Source of the DNA: Bacillota bacterium
GTDB lineage: Bacteria; Bacillota; Clostridia; Lachnospirales; Lachnospiraceae
Assembly: GCA_023398615.1 (NCBI GenBank)
Contig: JAEWSD010000139.1
Location: 1-14,489, forward strand
Direction of reading: 5' to 3'
DNA length: 14,489 nucleotides
Of this stretch, positions 6,542 to 14,481 are shown one piece after another (within the stretch, counting starts at the first letter, position 1; each line of letters begins with the position of its first letter). The notes below the pieces were generated by a model. It had not been told where the DNA came from and searched no databases. It saw only the letters and a program-made list of their open reading frames with translations. A program made the position numbers and the translations under genes.

Positions 6542-6569
6542 TTGTAGTTTTAGAAGTTTATGGTATAAT
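6542..6569 (+). promoter_or_regulatory. sigma-A promoter of the beta-lactamase-like gene
   Basis: TATAAT at 6564-6569 is preceded by TGG (6561-6563), an extended -10 element; TTGTAG (6542-6547) 16 bp upstream is a partial -35. The ATG at 6612 follows an ACAGGAGGT ribosome binding site (about 6597-6605). Confidence 0.7.
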
Positions 6570-6611
6570 GACACTAAATAATCGTTAAATGAATAACAGG
6601 AGGTAATCTCA

Positions 6612-8762
6612 ATGAACAAGTTACTAAAGTATGGCCTATCCTCATTTTTAGCGTTTTCCCTGGTTCTTTCACCGGCTTCCTATGCTTTGGCCGGAACGGA
6701 CGGCGAATCACATACCGCATCGGATACCGGCACCGTACAGTACAATACCGAAACAAAAACCGAACCCCGGCCAACTGTCGATTATGACGAGATTAAGAAA
6801 ATGGTTGATAAAAAGGCATCCATACTGACATCCCTTTATGGAGTGACCAGCGTACAATATGCACTGATCGATAACGGCGAGATCACGTTGACCGGCCAGT
6901 CCGGCGTAAACGATAAAGCTGCAAAGACTTCGCTTACGAATGATACCATGTACGGAATTGGCTCTGTCAGTAAGATTTTTACCACCGCGGCCGTTATGAA
7001 ACTGGTGGAACAGGGCAAAGTTAATCTGGATGCGGCGGTAGTGAGCTACATACCGGAATTTACAATGGCAGATTCGCGATATAAAGAGATAACGGTCCGG
7101 ATGCTGTTAAACCATTCCTCAGGATTAATGGGCAGCACGCTGCAAAATGCCATGCTGTTTGATGATTCGAGCTCTGCGACCTATGATGATTTTCTGGATT
7201 CCTTAAAGACCTCCCGATTAAAAGCCGATCCGGGCGAATTCTCCGTATATTGCAACGACGGGTTTTCCTTAGCCGAACTCCTGGTGGAAAAGGTATCCGG
7301 AATCAGCTTTACGGATTATATCAAAGATAATTTTTCTCTTCCCTTAAAGCTTGAGGGTACTAAGACACCAAATGATATCTTTGATGAAGGACGACTGGCA
7401 AAGGCATACAGTCCGGTCGAAACGAAAGCGCTGCCGACCGATAATATTAATATGATCGGGGCAGGCGGAATGTATTCAACGGCAGAGGATCTCTGCTATT
7501 TCTCACAGATTTTCATGGAGGATTCCGTTTCCGATATCCTGTCCGATGCTACCGCAAGGACAATGCGGTATCCCGAATATAAAACCGATTTGTGGCCGGA
7601 GGAAGGGGATTCCACTTTTGCATACGGCCTTGGCTGGGACAGCATTGATACCTATCCTTTCAACGAATACGGCATCCGGGCATTATCCAAAGGCGGGGAT
7701 ACCCTCATATACCACGGCAATTTCACGGTATTGCCGGAGGAAAATATTGCGGTTGCCGTCCTTTCCTCCGGAGGCGCCAGCCTGTTTGACCAATTGCTGT
7801 CACAGGAAATTTTGCTGCAGACGTTAAAAGCAAAAGGAACAATCAATGAAATAATACCCGATAAGACCTTTACCAAACCGGTCAAACTCCAGATGCCGCA
7901 GGATTTGAAGAAGTATGAAGGCTATTACGGCTATTACGGAGGCATTATCAAGGCTGTCGTTAGTGACGACGGGACCCTGACAATGTCAAACCTCAATGCG
8001 CCTGGAGCCGGTGAACAGAAATTCGTCTATACGGGTAACGGCAGATTCTATTATTCCGACGGCAGTACCTATGTGTCTTTTGTGGAGGAAAGTAACAACG
8101 AAACGTATCTTTTCTCGGCAGGCTATGTCCTGTACCCCAGCATCGGGCAGTTTGCAAGCTCCGGATATCAGGCCCAGAAGTTAAAGGATAACCCTATATC
8201 GGAGGCGCTGAAAGCGGTATGGGAGAAAAGGAATAACAAGAATTACTACCTGGTGAACGAAAAGTATACCTCACAGGTCTATGCCTCCAGCGGACTGGCT
8301 TCTAAAATCATCCTGCCGGAAGAACCGGAAGGTTACTGTATGAATGCCGCAATTATCGATGAGAATACCGCCCGGGTGGATTACCGGATCAGTGAGCTTG
8401 CGGGAAGAGATATCCATGATCTGACCTTCTTTACGAAAGACGGGGCAGAATACCTGAATGCGGGAGGCAGTATAGGGATATCGGAGGATGCAATAAAGCT
8501 CCTCTCTGCAAAGAATAAGTTTACCTGTAAGATTCAGGAAGACGGTTACGCCCAATGGTTTAAAATCGGCAAGGAATCCGCCGACAGGAAAATCAAAGTA
8601 ACGATTCCGACCGGGGCAGCCTTTGCCTTATATGACGAGAAGGGCAACAGCATGAATTATTCCTACATATCAGGCAAAAACACGGTAACATTACCGCTTG
8701 ACGGCCACATCGTATTTATCGGAGCAGCCGGCACGGAATTTACGGTAACTTATTTAAAATAA
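6612..8762 (+). CDS. secreted serine beta-lactamase-fold hydrolase (class C/S12 type)
   Basis: A 716-residue exported protein. Residues 1-27 are a signal peptide ending PASYALA. The serine beta-lactamase/D,D-peptidase fold covers about 60-410: Ser118 and Lys121 form the SxxK motif in GIGSVSKIF, Tyr213 and Asn215 the YxN motif in VYCNDG, and His368-Gly369 the KTG-equivalent in IYHGN. LLNHSSGL (165-172) and MIGAGGMYST (281-290) are typical of family S12 esterase or peptidase relatives. From about 420 a lipocalin-like segment (YEGYYGYYGG) begins, and the last 150 residues are beta-rich and unassigned. Such proteins include D-amino-acid peptidases, esterases and penicillin-binding proteins without resistance activity, so antibiotic hydrolysis should not be assumed. 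It is divergent from the Big_2 gene and ends at a strong terminator. Confidence 0.88.
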   Translation: MNKLLKYGLSSFLAFSLVLSPASYALAGTDGESHTASDTGTVQYNTETKTEPRPTVDYDEIKKMVDKKASILTSLYGVTSVQYALIDNGEITLTGQSGVNDKAAKTSLTNDTMYGIGSVSKIFTTAAVMKLVEQGKVNLDAAVVSYIPEFTMADSRYKEITVRMLLNHSSGLMGSTLQNAMLFDDSSSATYDDFLDSLKTSRLKADPGEFSVYCNDGFSLAELLVEKVSGISFTDYIKDNFSLPLKLEGTKTPNDIFDEGRLAKAYSPVETKALPTDNINMIGAGGMYSTAEDLCYFSQIFMEDSVSDILSDATARTMRYPEYKTDLWPEEGDSTFAYGLGWDSIDTYPFNEYGIRALSKGGDTLIYHGNFTVLPEENIAVAVLSSGGASLFDQLLSQEILLQTLKAKGTINEIIPDKTFTKPVKLQMPQDLKKYEGYYGYYGGIIKAVVSDDGTLTMSNLNAPGAGEQKFVYTGNGRFYYSDGSTYVSFVEESNNETYLFSAGYVLYPSIGQFASSGYQAQKLKDNPISEALKAVWEKRNNKNYYLVNEKYTSQVYASSGLASKIILPEEPEGYCMNAAIIDENTARVDYRISELAGRDIHDLTFFTKDGAEYLNAGGSIGISEDAIKLLSAKNKFTCKIQEDGYAQWFKIGKESADRKIKVTIPTGAAFALYDEKGNSMNYSYISGKNTVTLPLDGHIVFIGAAGTEFTVTYLK

Positions 8763-8823
8763 GGAAAATCCATACGGATAGGCACATGATAATGATGAAC
8801 AACATTGCCTGTTACATATAATT

Positions 8824-8861
8824 AAAATCAGCCTGCAGGTTCCGGCCTGCGGGCTGATTTT
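8824..8861. terminator. two-way intrinsic terminator
   Basis: A 16-bp stem with a single G-U pair: AAAATCAGCCTGCAGG (8824-8839) and CCTGCGGGCTGATTTT (8846-8861), loop TTCCGG. The A/T ends give a T-run on either strand. It sits between the converging beta-lactamase-like and GH2 genes and can serve both. Confidence 0.88.
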
Positions 8862-8884
8862 AACGATATTGGCTTTTATTGAAT

Positions 8885-11305
8885 CTATTTTACTTCAAAA
8901 TCCAGTATGAGCTCACCCAGCTGTTCCTGCAACAGCTTAAGCCGCCCCGACCCTTTTATCCCTTTTGTCCTTACGTAAGCACCCGCGGCTCCGCCCTTCA
9001 GGCTGACAATCGCAGGGCCAAGTATTTCAATTGCTCCGTCTGCTTCCAGAAGAACCGCTTCCTGGTAATACGGCAGCCGGTTGCCGTTTCCATCGACAGC
9101 GGTAATTCGGATGCCGGATACATCATAGGTTTCCTCCTCCGCAAGCTCTAAGGAGTCTGCCATAACCTCCAGCCGTGCCTCTGTTACAGGTCTTTTTTCC
9201 ACCGTTTTCACCGCCTTATTATCCTTCACCGCTTCAAAGCGGTAAGAAACAACCGTTCCGCCCCAATTACCTATGTATTGGGAATAAAGCCTGACTCCTT
9301 CCGAGAAATCCAGCTTTTCCTTCAGCATGACCGCCGCCATCTTAAGCTTGTATTTTAAAGGCAGACCGTTCTGTCCGAACCTGCTGACTGCAAAAAGTAC
9401 TTCCTTAATCATTTCTGCCGACTTACGGTCCATATTTTCCTTCTCCTCAATCAGGTTTCCGACCAGATCATCAATCAAAACAGGTGGATGAGGAAGATGC
9501 GGATATTTTTTTCTACATGGGTAGAATTCCTTTATCATAACTTCATTCTTATATAAACGTATGCTGTCCGCATTAGTAAATGCATAAATCTCGCCGATAT
9601 AGCCGGCGGGATGCTCCCCGATATCCATAGACGAACTGACCTCACACACCGGACAGGTATCGTTCTGGCTGCTGTAGACGGCGGCGGCAAGCTTCGGATT
9701 ACGGAACATATCCATAACTCCGTGATAACAGATACGGTCTCCGCTTCCGAAATCCCTGTGGGTATTGTAATCGCACATACACCATCCGAAGCCTCCGGCA
9801 ACCTCTTCCTGCTCAAATAACGCCTCCAAAACCCGTGAATGCCTTAGTGCGTGCTGCAACCGGTGCTCCTCGTCGTCATATGCCTTCGAAGGAAACATAT
9901 GGCCGTTGAACTCCGTGACAAGATACGGTGCATTCCTAACGGAGGTTACTTCTCTTTTTAAATCCAGCCCCTTATTATTTCCGTTATGCAAAAAGTCATT
10001 ATAGGTATAAACGTCCTCCAGCAGATTGCTTTTTTTTATGAAACGGACTCCGCCGGTCTGCCTGGTTTTATCCAGGTTATGGGCTATCTCGTTTGTCCGC
10101 CTGTAAAAATCATCGTCATCCTGCGATTCGTTGATACGGACGCCCCACAGGATAACGGACGGGTGATTCCGGTACTGCAGTACCATTTCCCTGACATTAT
10201 CACAGGCAATCCTCTTCCATTCCTCATCTCCGATGTGCTGCCAGCCCGGAAGCTCCGTGAATACAAGAAGCCCAAGCTCGTCACACCGGGCGATGAAATG
10301 TTTCGACTGCGGATAATGCGAGGTCCTGACCGCATTAACATATAGTTCGCTTTTCAGAAGCTCGGCATCCCGTCTTTGCATACGTTTCGGCATTGCATAG
10401 CCGACATACGGATAGCTTTGATGACGGTTCAGACCGATTATTTTTATCTTCCTGCGATTTAAATAGAAGCCGTCTTCCCGGAACTCGCAGGTCCTGAAAC
10501 CAAAACGGGTTGTCCGGGTATCCAGGATGCTGTCCCCTTCATACAGTTCAATAGTAAGCTGATAGAGGGCAGGCTCCTCCAAGTCCCAGCTTCTGGCGGC
10601 TGCCGTTTGGGAAAATCCGTTTATCCTGCCCTTAAGCTCCCTTTCCCCGCACAAAACAGTTTCCGGATTATGGCTACAGTCCGTTACCGTATACCGAATG
10701 GTATGATCGTCCGATGGTTCATGGTTTAAAGTGATATCGAAATGTAACAGCCATTCATTCGGCCGCCCTGCGGCCGGATCAATGGCTGCAATTGCCGTCT
10801 CAATGAAGACATCCTCGATATAGAGCTCCTCTTTGATATCCATATATACTTCCCTGTAAATCCCTCCATAGGTCATGTAATCTATGACCTTTCCGAACGG
10901 CGGCAGGTTATTGCTTTCGCGGCTGTCAACCTCCACGGCAAGAATATTCAAAGCCTCATATTCCAGATAAGGGGCTATGTCGACCGTAAAAACGGTATAG
11001 CCTCCGTAATGAGAAGCTGCAAGGATACCGTTTAAATATACTTTTGCAACATGGGCAATCCCTTCAAAGGTAAGCAGAACATGCTTCCCGTCCCACTCCT
11101 TACCGGCGTATATCTCCTTTCGATAGCAGCCGGTAAACTGGTAGATCGACTCATCAAAATAATGATATGGTGTCAGGATGTTTGCATGGGGTATCCTTAC
11201 CTGCTCCATGCCGCTGTCATCATAGGATTCCCGCAGCATTTCTTCCCGGAATTCCCGCGCATACTTCCACTCATTATTCATATTGATATGGGTATTCTGT
11301 ATCAT
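8885..11305 (-). CDS. glycoside hydrolase family 2 enzyme (beta-galactosidase/glucuronidase type)
   Basis: An 806-residue cytoplasmic retaining beta-glycosidase; the sugar specificity cannot be read from sequence. Order: jelly-roll sugar-binding domain (about 1-165), Ig-like domain (about 165-275), then the TIM barrel with NRHQSYPYVGYAMP, AVRTSHYPQSKHFIARCDELG and NHPSVILWGVRINES. The acid/base is Glu393 in INES and the nucleophile is Glu465 in LVTEFNGH. A long C-terminal part (from about 550) has two further beta-rich domains. There is no signal peptide. The frame runs open upstream to 11452, but I start at 11305 because ACAGGAG lies 5 nt before that ATG and the extra 49 residues do not look like family sequence and would overlap the upstream gene. 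It follows the DUF6530 gene by 112 nt and probably shares its promoter. Confidence 0.9.
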   Translation of the reverse strand: MIQNTHINMNNEWKYAREFREEMLRESYDDSGMEQVRIPHANILTPYHYFDESIYQFTGCYRKEIYAGKEWDGKHVLLTFEGIAHVAKVYLNGILAASHYGGYTVFTVDIAPYLEYEALNILAVEVDSRESNNLPPFGKVIDYMTYGGIYREVYMDIKEELYIEDVFIETAIAAIDPAAGRPNEWLLHFDITLNHEPSDDHTIRYTVTDCSHNPETVLCGERELKGRINGFSQTAAARSWDLEEPALYQLTIELYEGDSILDTRTTRFGFRTCEFREDGFYLNRRKIKIIGLNRHQSYPYVGYAMPKRMQRRDAELLKSELYVNAVRTSHYPQSKHFIARCDELGLLVFTELPGWQHIGDEEWKRIACDNVREMVLQYRNHPSVILWGVRINESQDDDDFYRRTNEIAHNLDKTRQTGGVRFIKKSNLLEDVYTYNDFLHNGNNKGLDLKREVTSVRNAPYLVTEFNGHMFPSKAYDDEEHRLQHALRHSRVLEALFEQEEVAGGFGWCMCDYNTHRDFGSGDRICYHGVMDMFRNPKLAAAVYSSQNDTCPVCEVSSSMDIGEHPAGYIGEIYAFTNADSIRLYKNEVMIKEFYPCRKKYPHLPHPPVLIDDLVGNLIEEKENMDRKSAEMIKEVLFAVSRFGQNGLPLKYKLKMAAVMLKEKLDFSEGVRLYSQYIGNWGGTVVSYRFEAVKDNKAVKTVEKRPVTEARLEVMADSLELAEEETYDVSGIRITAVDGNGNRLPYYQEAVLLEADGAIEILGPAIVSLKGGAAGAYVRTKGIKGSGRLKLLQEQLGELILDFEVK

Positions 11306-11417
11306 TACGGCTCCTGTCCGCCTCATCTCATATAGCAGGCATTGTGATGTTAGTTTACGGTTACTTTGCAAGACCAGAGTCAAAAGGAATCCCAGCTTCT
11401 TTCCGCCCTGTCCCGCT

Positions 11418-11915
11418 TTATTTTCTGCTCCGGGCTCCATAACCCATATCACTTAACATATTCGCAAGCAGGTGGAGACGTTCGGACAGCATCTCATCAT
11501 CACGGCTTAACGCATCGTTAAACAGCTTAATATCCTCGTCAATCATTTCGTTGGAGGTGCAGACCTCTACCGTCATCGCATCCCCCTGTAACCCAATGCG
11601 GTCGATCCTGGGGCTGCCTTCATCGTACAGCTTCGGGAAACGGTAGGCATCCATAAAATACTGCTTCGTTCTGCAAATCAGTATTGCCAGGTCAATCACA
11701 CGATGTATCGGCAGTTCCTCGGACTGACGCGACCACTTCTCACCGGTATAGCGCCATACCTTTGCGGATATATCCACGTTTCCCCTGTCATTCCATTGGG
11801 CAAGCCCAAGGGAAAGGCCCTTGGCGTCGGTTGCGTTTGCCTTTCTTCCGTCAATACTTTCATAATTCTCCGATACGATGACCGGTTTATGCTTTAATGT
11901 GGTTGGTATCTTCAT
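11418..11915 (-). CDS. DUF6530 family protein
   Basis: A 165-residue soluble protein beginning MKIPTTLKHKPVIVSENYE. The block KGLSLGLAQWNDRGNVDISAKVWRYTGEKWSRQSEE and the middle HRVIDLAILICR are what I recognise as the DUF6530 family of Clostridia, whose function is not known to me. No membrane segment, signal peptide or metal-binding cluster is visible; conserved Trp, Asp and Arg positions in the first half could form an active or binding site. The start at 11915 is chosen over an ATG nine codons upstream because CAGGAG is 6 nt before it. It is the first gene after a near-consensus promoter with a large palindromic operator and is followed by the GH2 gene, so a role beside sugar use is possible but unproven. 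Confidence 0.75.
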   Translation of the reverse strand: MKIPTTLKHKPVIVSENYESIDGRKANATDAKGLSLGLAQWNDRGNVDISAKVWRYTGEKWSRQSEELPIHRVIDLAILICRTKQYFMDAYRFPKLYDEGSPRIDRIGLQGDAMTVEVCTSNEMIDEDIKLFNDALSRDDEMLSERLHLLANMLSDMGYGARSRK

Positions 11916-11930
11916 ATTTGTCTCCTGTCT

Positions 11931-11942
11931 GCGTGTAAACAC
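11931..11942. repeat. 12-bp near-palindrome in the DUF6530 leader
   Basis: CGTGT-AA-ACACG: two 5-bp inverted arms around a 2-bp centre, between the promoter and the ribosome binding site of the DUF6530 gene. It could be a second operator half or chance. Confidence 0.3.
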
Positions 11943-11965
11943 GTCTTTAATTAGGTTGATTCCAA

Positions 11966-11996
11966 TTAGTAATTTAGTAAATTACTAATTTACTAA
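11966..11996. promoter_or_regulatory. 31-bp palindromic operator of the DUF6530-GH2 unit
   Basis: Two copies of TTAGTAA (11966-11972, 11974-11980) are followed by two inverted copies TTACTAA (11982-11988, 11990-11996), each separated by 1 bp. The whole is a perfect palindrome apart from the three spacer bases. It begins just downstream of the -10 box and covers the expected transcript start, the usual place for a repressor site. The regulator is not encoded in this window. Confidence 0.7.
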
Positions 11997-11998
11997 AA

Positions 11999-12027
11999 AT
12001 AATACAATAGATCTCCCCAATTGTCAA
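11999..12027 (-). promoter_or_regulatory. near-consensus sigma-A promoter of the DUF6530-GH2 unit
   Basis: On the minus strand a perfect TTGACA (12022-12027) and TATTAT (11999-12004) are 17 bp apart. It is the strongest promoter match in the window. The operator palindrome follows directly, and the group II intron fragment lies just upstream. Confidence 0.85.
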
Positions 12028-12049
12028 GAGGATACATGAGTATGTGACT

Positions 12050-12325
12050 TCAAGCAACACAATCCCAGGGTAAGACACTAATCTTTCATTCCACAACCTC
12101 TTGATTTACAACTTCGGTTTACGTTTACCTTTGGGGCTTAAGTTTGTCTTGCAACCTCACCCACCTAATCGCCTTATCAAGTTTCTGTTCGTAGGCTCAA
12201 GAACTTCGCTACACCACTTCCTTCATCCATACCATTACTGGCACCAACTTGTGGTTCACTACACTTGGCGGTAAATACCCGTGACTGGACTTTCACCAGC
12301 TAGATTAGTGCCATGCCTGGCACAC
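12050..12325 (-). mobile_element. 5' fragment of a group IIC (bacterial class C) intron
   Basis: Read on the minus strand, this noncoding stretch starts GTGTGCCAGGCATGG and continues with CTGGTGAAAGTCCAG, GGATGAAGGAAGTGG, GATAAGGCG and CTTACCCTGGGAT. These blocks match, in order, domain I of group IIC introns such as that of Oceanobacillus iheyensis (starts GUGUGCC, contains a GGUGAGAGUCCC-type block, GAAGGAAG, and CUUACCCGGGGAGG near the end of domain I). The intron-encoded reverse transcriptase, domain V and the 3' end are missing, so it is a dead remnant of about 280 nt; the left border near 12045-12050 is uncertain. Its first base lies directly after the T-run of an intrinsic terminator on the same strand, the known preferred target of this intron class. 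No open reading frame of note lies in 11943-12408. Confidence 0.8.
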
Positions 12326-12366
12326 AAGAAAAGGTCTTAACAGAGAATATATCTCCATTAAGACCT
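12326..12366 (-). terminator. intrinsic terminator of the toxin-immunity cassette
   Basis: On the minus strand AGGTCTTAA (12358-12366) pairs with TTAAGACCT (12332-12340), with an inner GAGA/TCTC stem, and is followed by TTTTCTT. It lies 42 nt after the Imm22 stop and borders the group IIC intron fragment. Confidence 0.85.
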
Positions 12367-12408
12367 GATTCCATATAATAATATTATTCAATTGGTTCCA
12401 TGAACTCT

Positions 12409-12830
12409 TTAATCACAATACTCCATAACATCAATATAAAATACATCCAATTGTTCATTTTTAACATCAAAAATATCTCTTCCATCTAAATGTTCCATTA
12501 AATTAAAATCGTATATGGCAATTACTGTATTTACCTTTTTCCGTATTGCTTTTTTCTTTGGATATCGAGCCAACATTTCCTTTTCAATTCTATCTCCATA
12601 AGGAAGTCCAGAAAATAACTCTTCTATCATATTTGATGTTTTTTCAAAATGTGATATAGCAATTTTTTCTCAACATTTCCTTTTAACTTAAAAGCATCCA
12701 TGAATTGCAATGGTTTTTGCTCACCGTTTATCTCTCCTATTTTCATAAACTCTTCAGCATGCTCTTTTGACTTAAAATTTCCAGCCAATATAGTTACCCA
12801 GTTTTTCCAATCTGCACTTAAATCCTCCAT
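12409..12830 (-). pseudogene. Imm22 (DUF4284) immunity protein, split by a one-base frameshift
   Basis: Two short frames together make one Imm22-like protein of about 140 residues. The first (ATG 12830) carries the N-terminal signature NWVTILAGNFKSKEHAEEFM; the second carries the C-terminal half with ELFSGLPYGDRIEKEML and VNTVIAIYDFNLME. The break lies in an A6 run (12663-12668, seen as T6 on plus). One extra A there joins them through KIAISHFEKTSNMIEEL with no stop in between, so a deletion in the run is the simplest reading; slippage at tandem AAA AAA codons or a base-call error are alternatives. As read, the first frame ends in ATGA, overlapping the second ATG. Imm22 proteins protect against nuclease-type polymorphic toxins. 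GGGGAG precedes the first ATG; a terminator follows. Confidence 0.75.
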
Positions 12831-12844
12831 TGCCTTCTCCCCTC

Positions 12845-13606
12845 TTATATTTGTATTCCATAAAAGTACTTGTATCCCTTTTCCAATTTTAAACTAGCTA
12901 CCTTCTCAACATATTCCATAAGTTCATTAATTTTTTTATCATCTATTACTGTTCCATTAGAAATAGGACAAAGTATACCTGTACTATTTGATAATATAGA
13001 CGATATTTGACTATAGTAAAATGGTTTATTATTGGATTTACAAATAAAAGCATCAGAAATTAGTGTTTTAGTTAAGTCCCCTACAAAAAATTCTTCTCCT
13101 GAATAATAATATTTGTTCAAATCATTCTTCTCCGAAAATTTTATAAAACTTTCTCCTAATTCGTCCACACTACAAGTTCTCCATTCTACATCGTTATAAC
13201 CTATCATATAACCAATAGTATATGAAATTTTTTCTTCTATTTCCGTTTCCTCCCACTCTCCCATCAAAGCTAAAAGATATGGAATTGTCTGATATGATAA
13301 TGACTCATCAACAAAAGCCAAAAAAATTCTTATTTTTTCTTCCTCACACTCTCCAAGGAATTCCTGAATATGTGAGAAATCCTCATGATTAGCAATAGAT
13401 AAAAATATACGTATCCCAAGATTATAAACTTTAGAATCATCGCTTTTTGTAAAAAAATCCATAAATTCTAGTTTTTTCAAGAAATCACCCTGCTTAAATT
13501 CTTTCAAATAATCTAACAGTTTATTTTGTTCTATACTATTGCTCTCGTCATATAATGATTCTTCTCTTTCACCAAACCAAATTCCTTTTATTAAGTCAGT
13601 AATCAT
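12845..13606 (-). CDS. Imm47-like immunity protein
   Basis: A 253-residue acidic soluble protein starting MITDLIKGIWFGEREESLY. The opening with IxxIWFGE, the helical body (LDYLKEFKQGDFLKKLEFMDFF; YNLGIRIFLSIANHEDF) and the overall length fit immunity family Imm47 of polymorphic toxin systems, though I rely on general resemblance. No signal peptide or membrane segment is seen, as expected for a protein that neutralises an incoming or own toxin in the cytoplasm. AGGAGTG lies before the ATG at 13606; an upstream in-frame ATG at 13651 overlaps the toxin gene and lacks such a site. It starts 14 nt after the toxin stop and is followed by the Imm22 gene 14 nt later, so the three are one transcription unit. 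Strongly A+T-rich, unlike the left half of the window. Confidence 0.65.
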   Translation of the reverse strand: MITDLIKGIWFGEREESLYDESNSIEQNKLLDYLKEFKQGDFLKKLEFMDFFTKSDDSKVYNLGIRIFLSIANHEDFSHIQEFLGECEEEKIRIFLAFVDESLSYQTIPYLLALMGEWEETEIEEKISYTIGYMIGYNDVEWRTCSVDELGESFIKFSEKNDLNKYYYSGEEFFVGDLTKTLISDAFICKSNNKPFYYSQISSILSNSTGILCPISNGTVIDDKKINELMEYVEKVASLKLEKGYKYFYGIQI

Positions 13607-13620
13607 AAAATTCACTCCTA

Positions 13621-14283
13621 TTATTTTCTTAATCCAACCTCTCTCTGCCATCTAAATACTTTATTTTGAAATTTAGTTGCTTCAGTATGTAAATTATTTA
13701 ATCCAAAAGAATAATTCTTGCCATTGACTATTATATCACCATTTGGATCTTCTTTAATTTTTGCTATCTTATAATTCTTTTTCTTTGTATAACCTTCATT
13801 ATAGTATCTTTCTTGCTGCTCTTTAGTTAATTTGGAACGACTAATTGTAGATTCTCCAGTATGAATGATATTTTCACGTTCATTTTCCCCACCCATAGCT
13901 AGTTCCTGAACATGGTGTCCTTTTTCTAATTCTCCCTTTACTGTCTTAGAATCATATTCTTTTCGTTTGTTCTTTAGTTCCCTGCCTTGAACAATTCTAC
14001 TTTTATCTGGATCTGGATAATAATCCGGGGACTGCTTATGTAACTCTACAGCTCGTTCATAGAATGGTCCATAAACCTCTTTATCTATAAGGTCTTGTGT
14101 CTCATTACTATTCTCATCAACCTCACTTACTCCCGCATAAGCAGCTTCAGTCTTTTTTGCAAAAGCTTTTGCTTTTTCTAAATCGGGAGCATTCTGAAGA
14201 TTTATTTTATCTAATTTTACCTGTCCTAGTATATTTCTGTCAAGTTTACCTTTGATATCCCCAGGATTATTGTCCTGCAACAC
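13621..14283 (-). CDS. orphan polymorphic-toxin C-terminal domain, HNH-like nuclease, 5' truncated
   Basis: A frame of 220 codons that ends in an HNH-like nuclease module. The motif KGHHVQELAMGGENERENIIHT (His123-His124, Gly131-Gly132, Asn138) has the His, GG and Asn spacing of HNH/endonuclease VII-type toxins, followed by STISRSKLTKEQQERYY and a basic tail. The first 110 residues are charged and helical, like the linker before toxin domains. Nothing supports a true start: the first usable codon is GTG at 14283 with no ribosome binding site, and neighbouring frames upstream look like lost parts of a larger protein. It lies 14 nt before the Imm47-like gene, the usual toxin-then-immunity order. 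The likely action is cleavage of DNA or RNA in competitor cells when fused to an export module that is absent here. Nuclease class is inferred from the motif. Confidence 0.68.
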   Translation of the reverse strand: MLQDNNPGDIKGKLDRNILGQVKLDKINLQNAPDLEKAKAFAKKTEAAYAGVSEVDENSNETQDLIDKEVYGPFYERAVELHKQSPDYYPDPDKSRIVQGRELKNKRKEYDSKTVKGELEKGHHVQELAMGGENERENIIHTGESTISRSKLTKEQQERYYNEGYTKKKNYKIAKIKEDPNGDIIVNGKNYSFGLNNLHTEATKFQNKVFRWQREVGLRK

Positions 14284-14442
14284 CGGATATTTTTGTTTTT
14301 ATGCCGCCAAAAAAACTTCCCGCTGCTTCTCTTAAACCATATACTCCTTATTATACACAATTAAATAGGCATTTGCGAAACTCTTAATTGTGTCTGTGAT
14401 TGTTCCAATGTGTGTTTCATCTGTCGTTACTGTTTGCTGAAA
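14267..14442 (-). pseudogene. possible degraded N-terminal remnant of the toxin protein
   Basis: Two short open stretches in different frames precede the toxin. One (14442-14332) reads TVTTDETHIGTITDTIKSF and ANAYLIVYNKEY; the next (14347-14267) reads VYGLREAAGSFFGGIKTKI then SGVAGQ. A TA duplication at about 14340 and a one-base change near 14275 would join both to the toxin frame. This could be the decayed end of a carrier protein or chance. A TATAAT (14350-14355) and AAGGAG (14344-14349) are also here but overlap too closely to serve one transcript. Confidence 0.3.
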
Positions 14443-14454
14443 TTATTTGAACGT

Positions 14455-14481
14455 CACATACAAATGCACTTATTGTATGTG
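14455..14481. repeat. perfect 9-bp inverted repeat at the right edge
   Basis: CACATACAA (14455-14463) and TTGTATGTG (14473-14481) around a 9-nt loop. No T-run follows on the visible strand. It could be part of a mobile-element end or a terminator continuing beyond the window. Confidence 0.4.

Noticed and set aside
6612..8762. Calling this gene an antibiotic-resistance beta-lactamase
   Set aside because: The SxxK, YxN and HxG motifs are shared with many esterases and peptidases of family S12, and the long C-terminal part is not found in resistance enzymes.
11306..11452. A 49-codon N-terminal extension of the GH2 enzyme
   Set aside because: It overlaps the DUF6530 gene, has no ribosome binding site and does not resemble the start of GH2 proteins; the ATG at 11305 has ACAGGAG in front.
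12050..12408. A CRISPR array, tRNA or missed gene in the long gap
   Set aside because: No repeated spacing, no tRNA-like fold and no open frame; the sequence is explained by a group IIC intron fragment and a terminator.
13607..13651. An earlier ATG for the Imm47-like gene
   Set aside because: It would overlap the toxin's 3' end and lacks the AGGAGTG seen before 13606.
14332..14355. A new promoter and start (TATAAT, AAGGAG, ATG) for the toxin
   Set aside because: The ATG is followed after one codon by a stop, and the ribosome binding site would overlap the expected transcript start.
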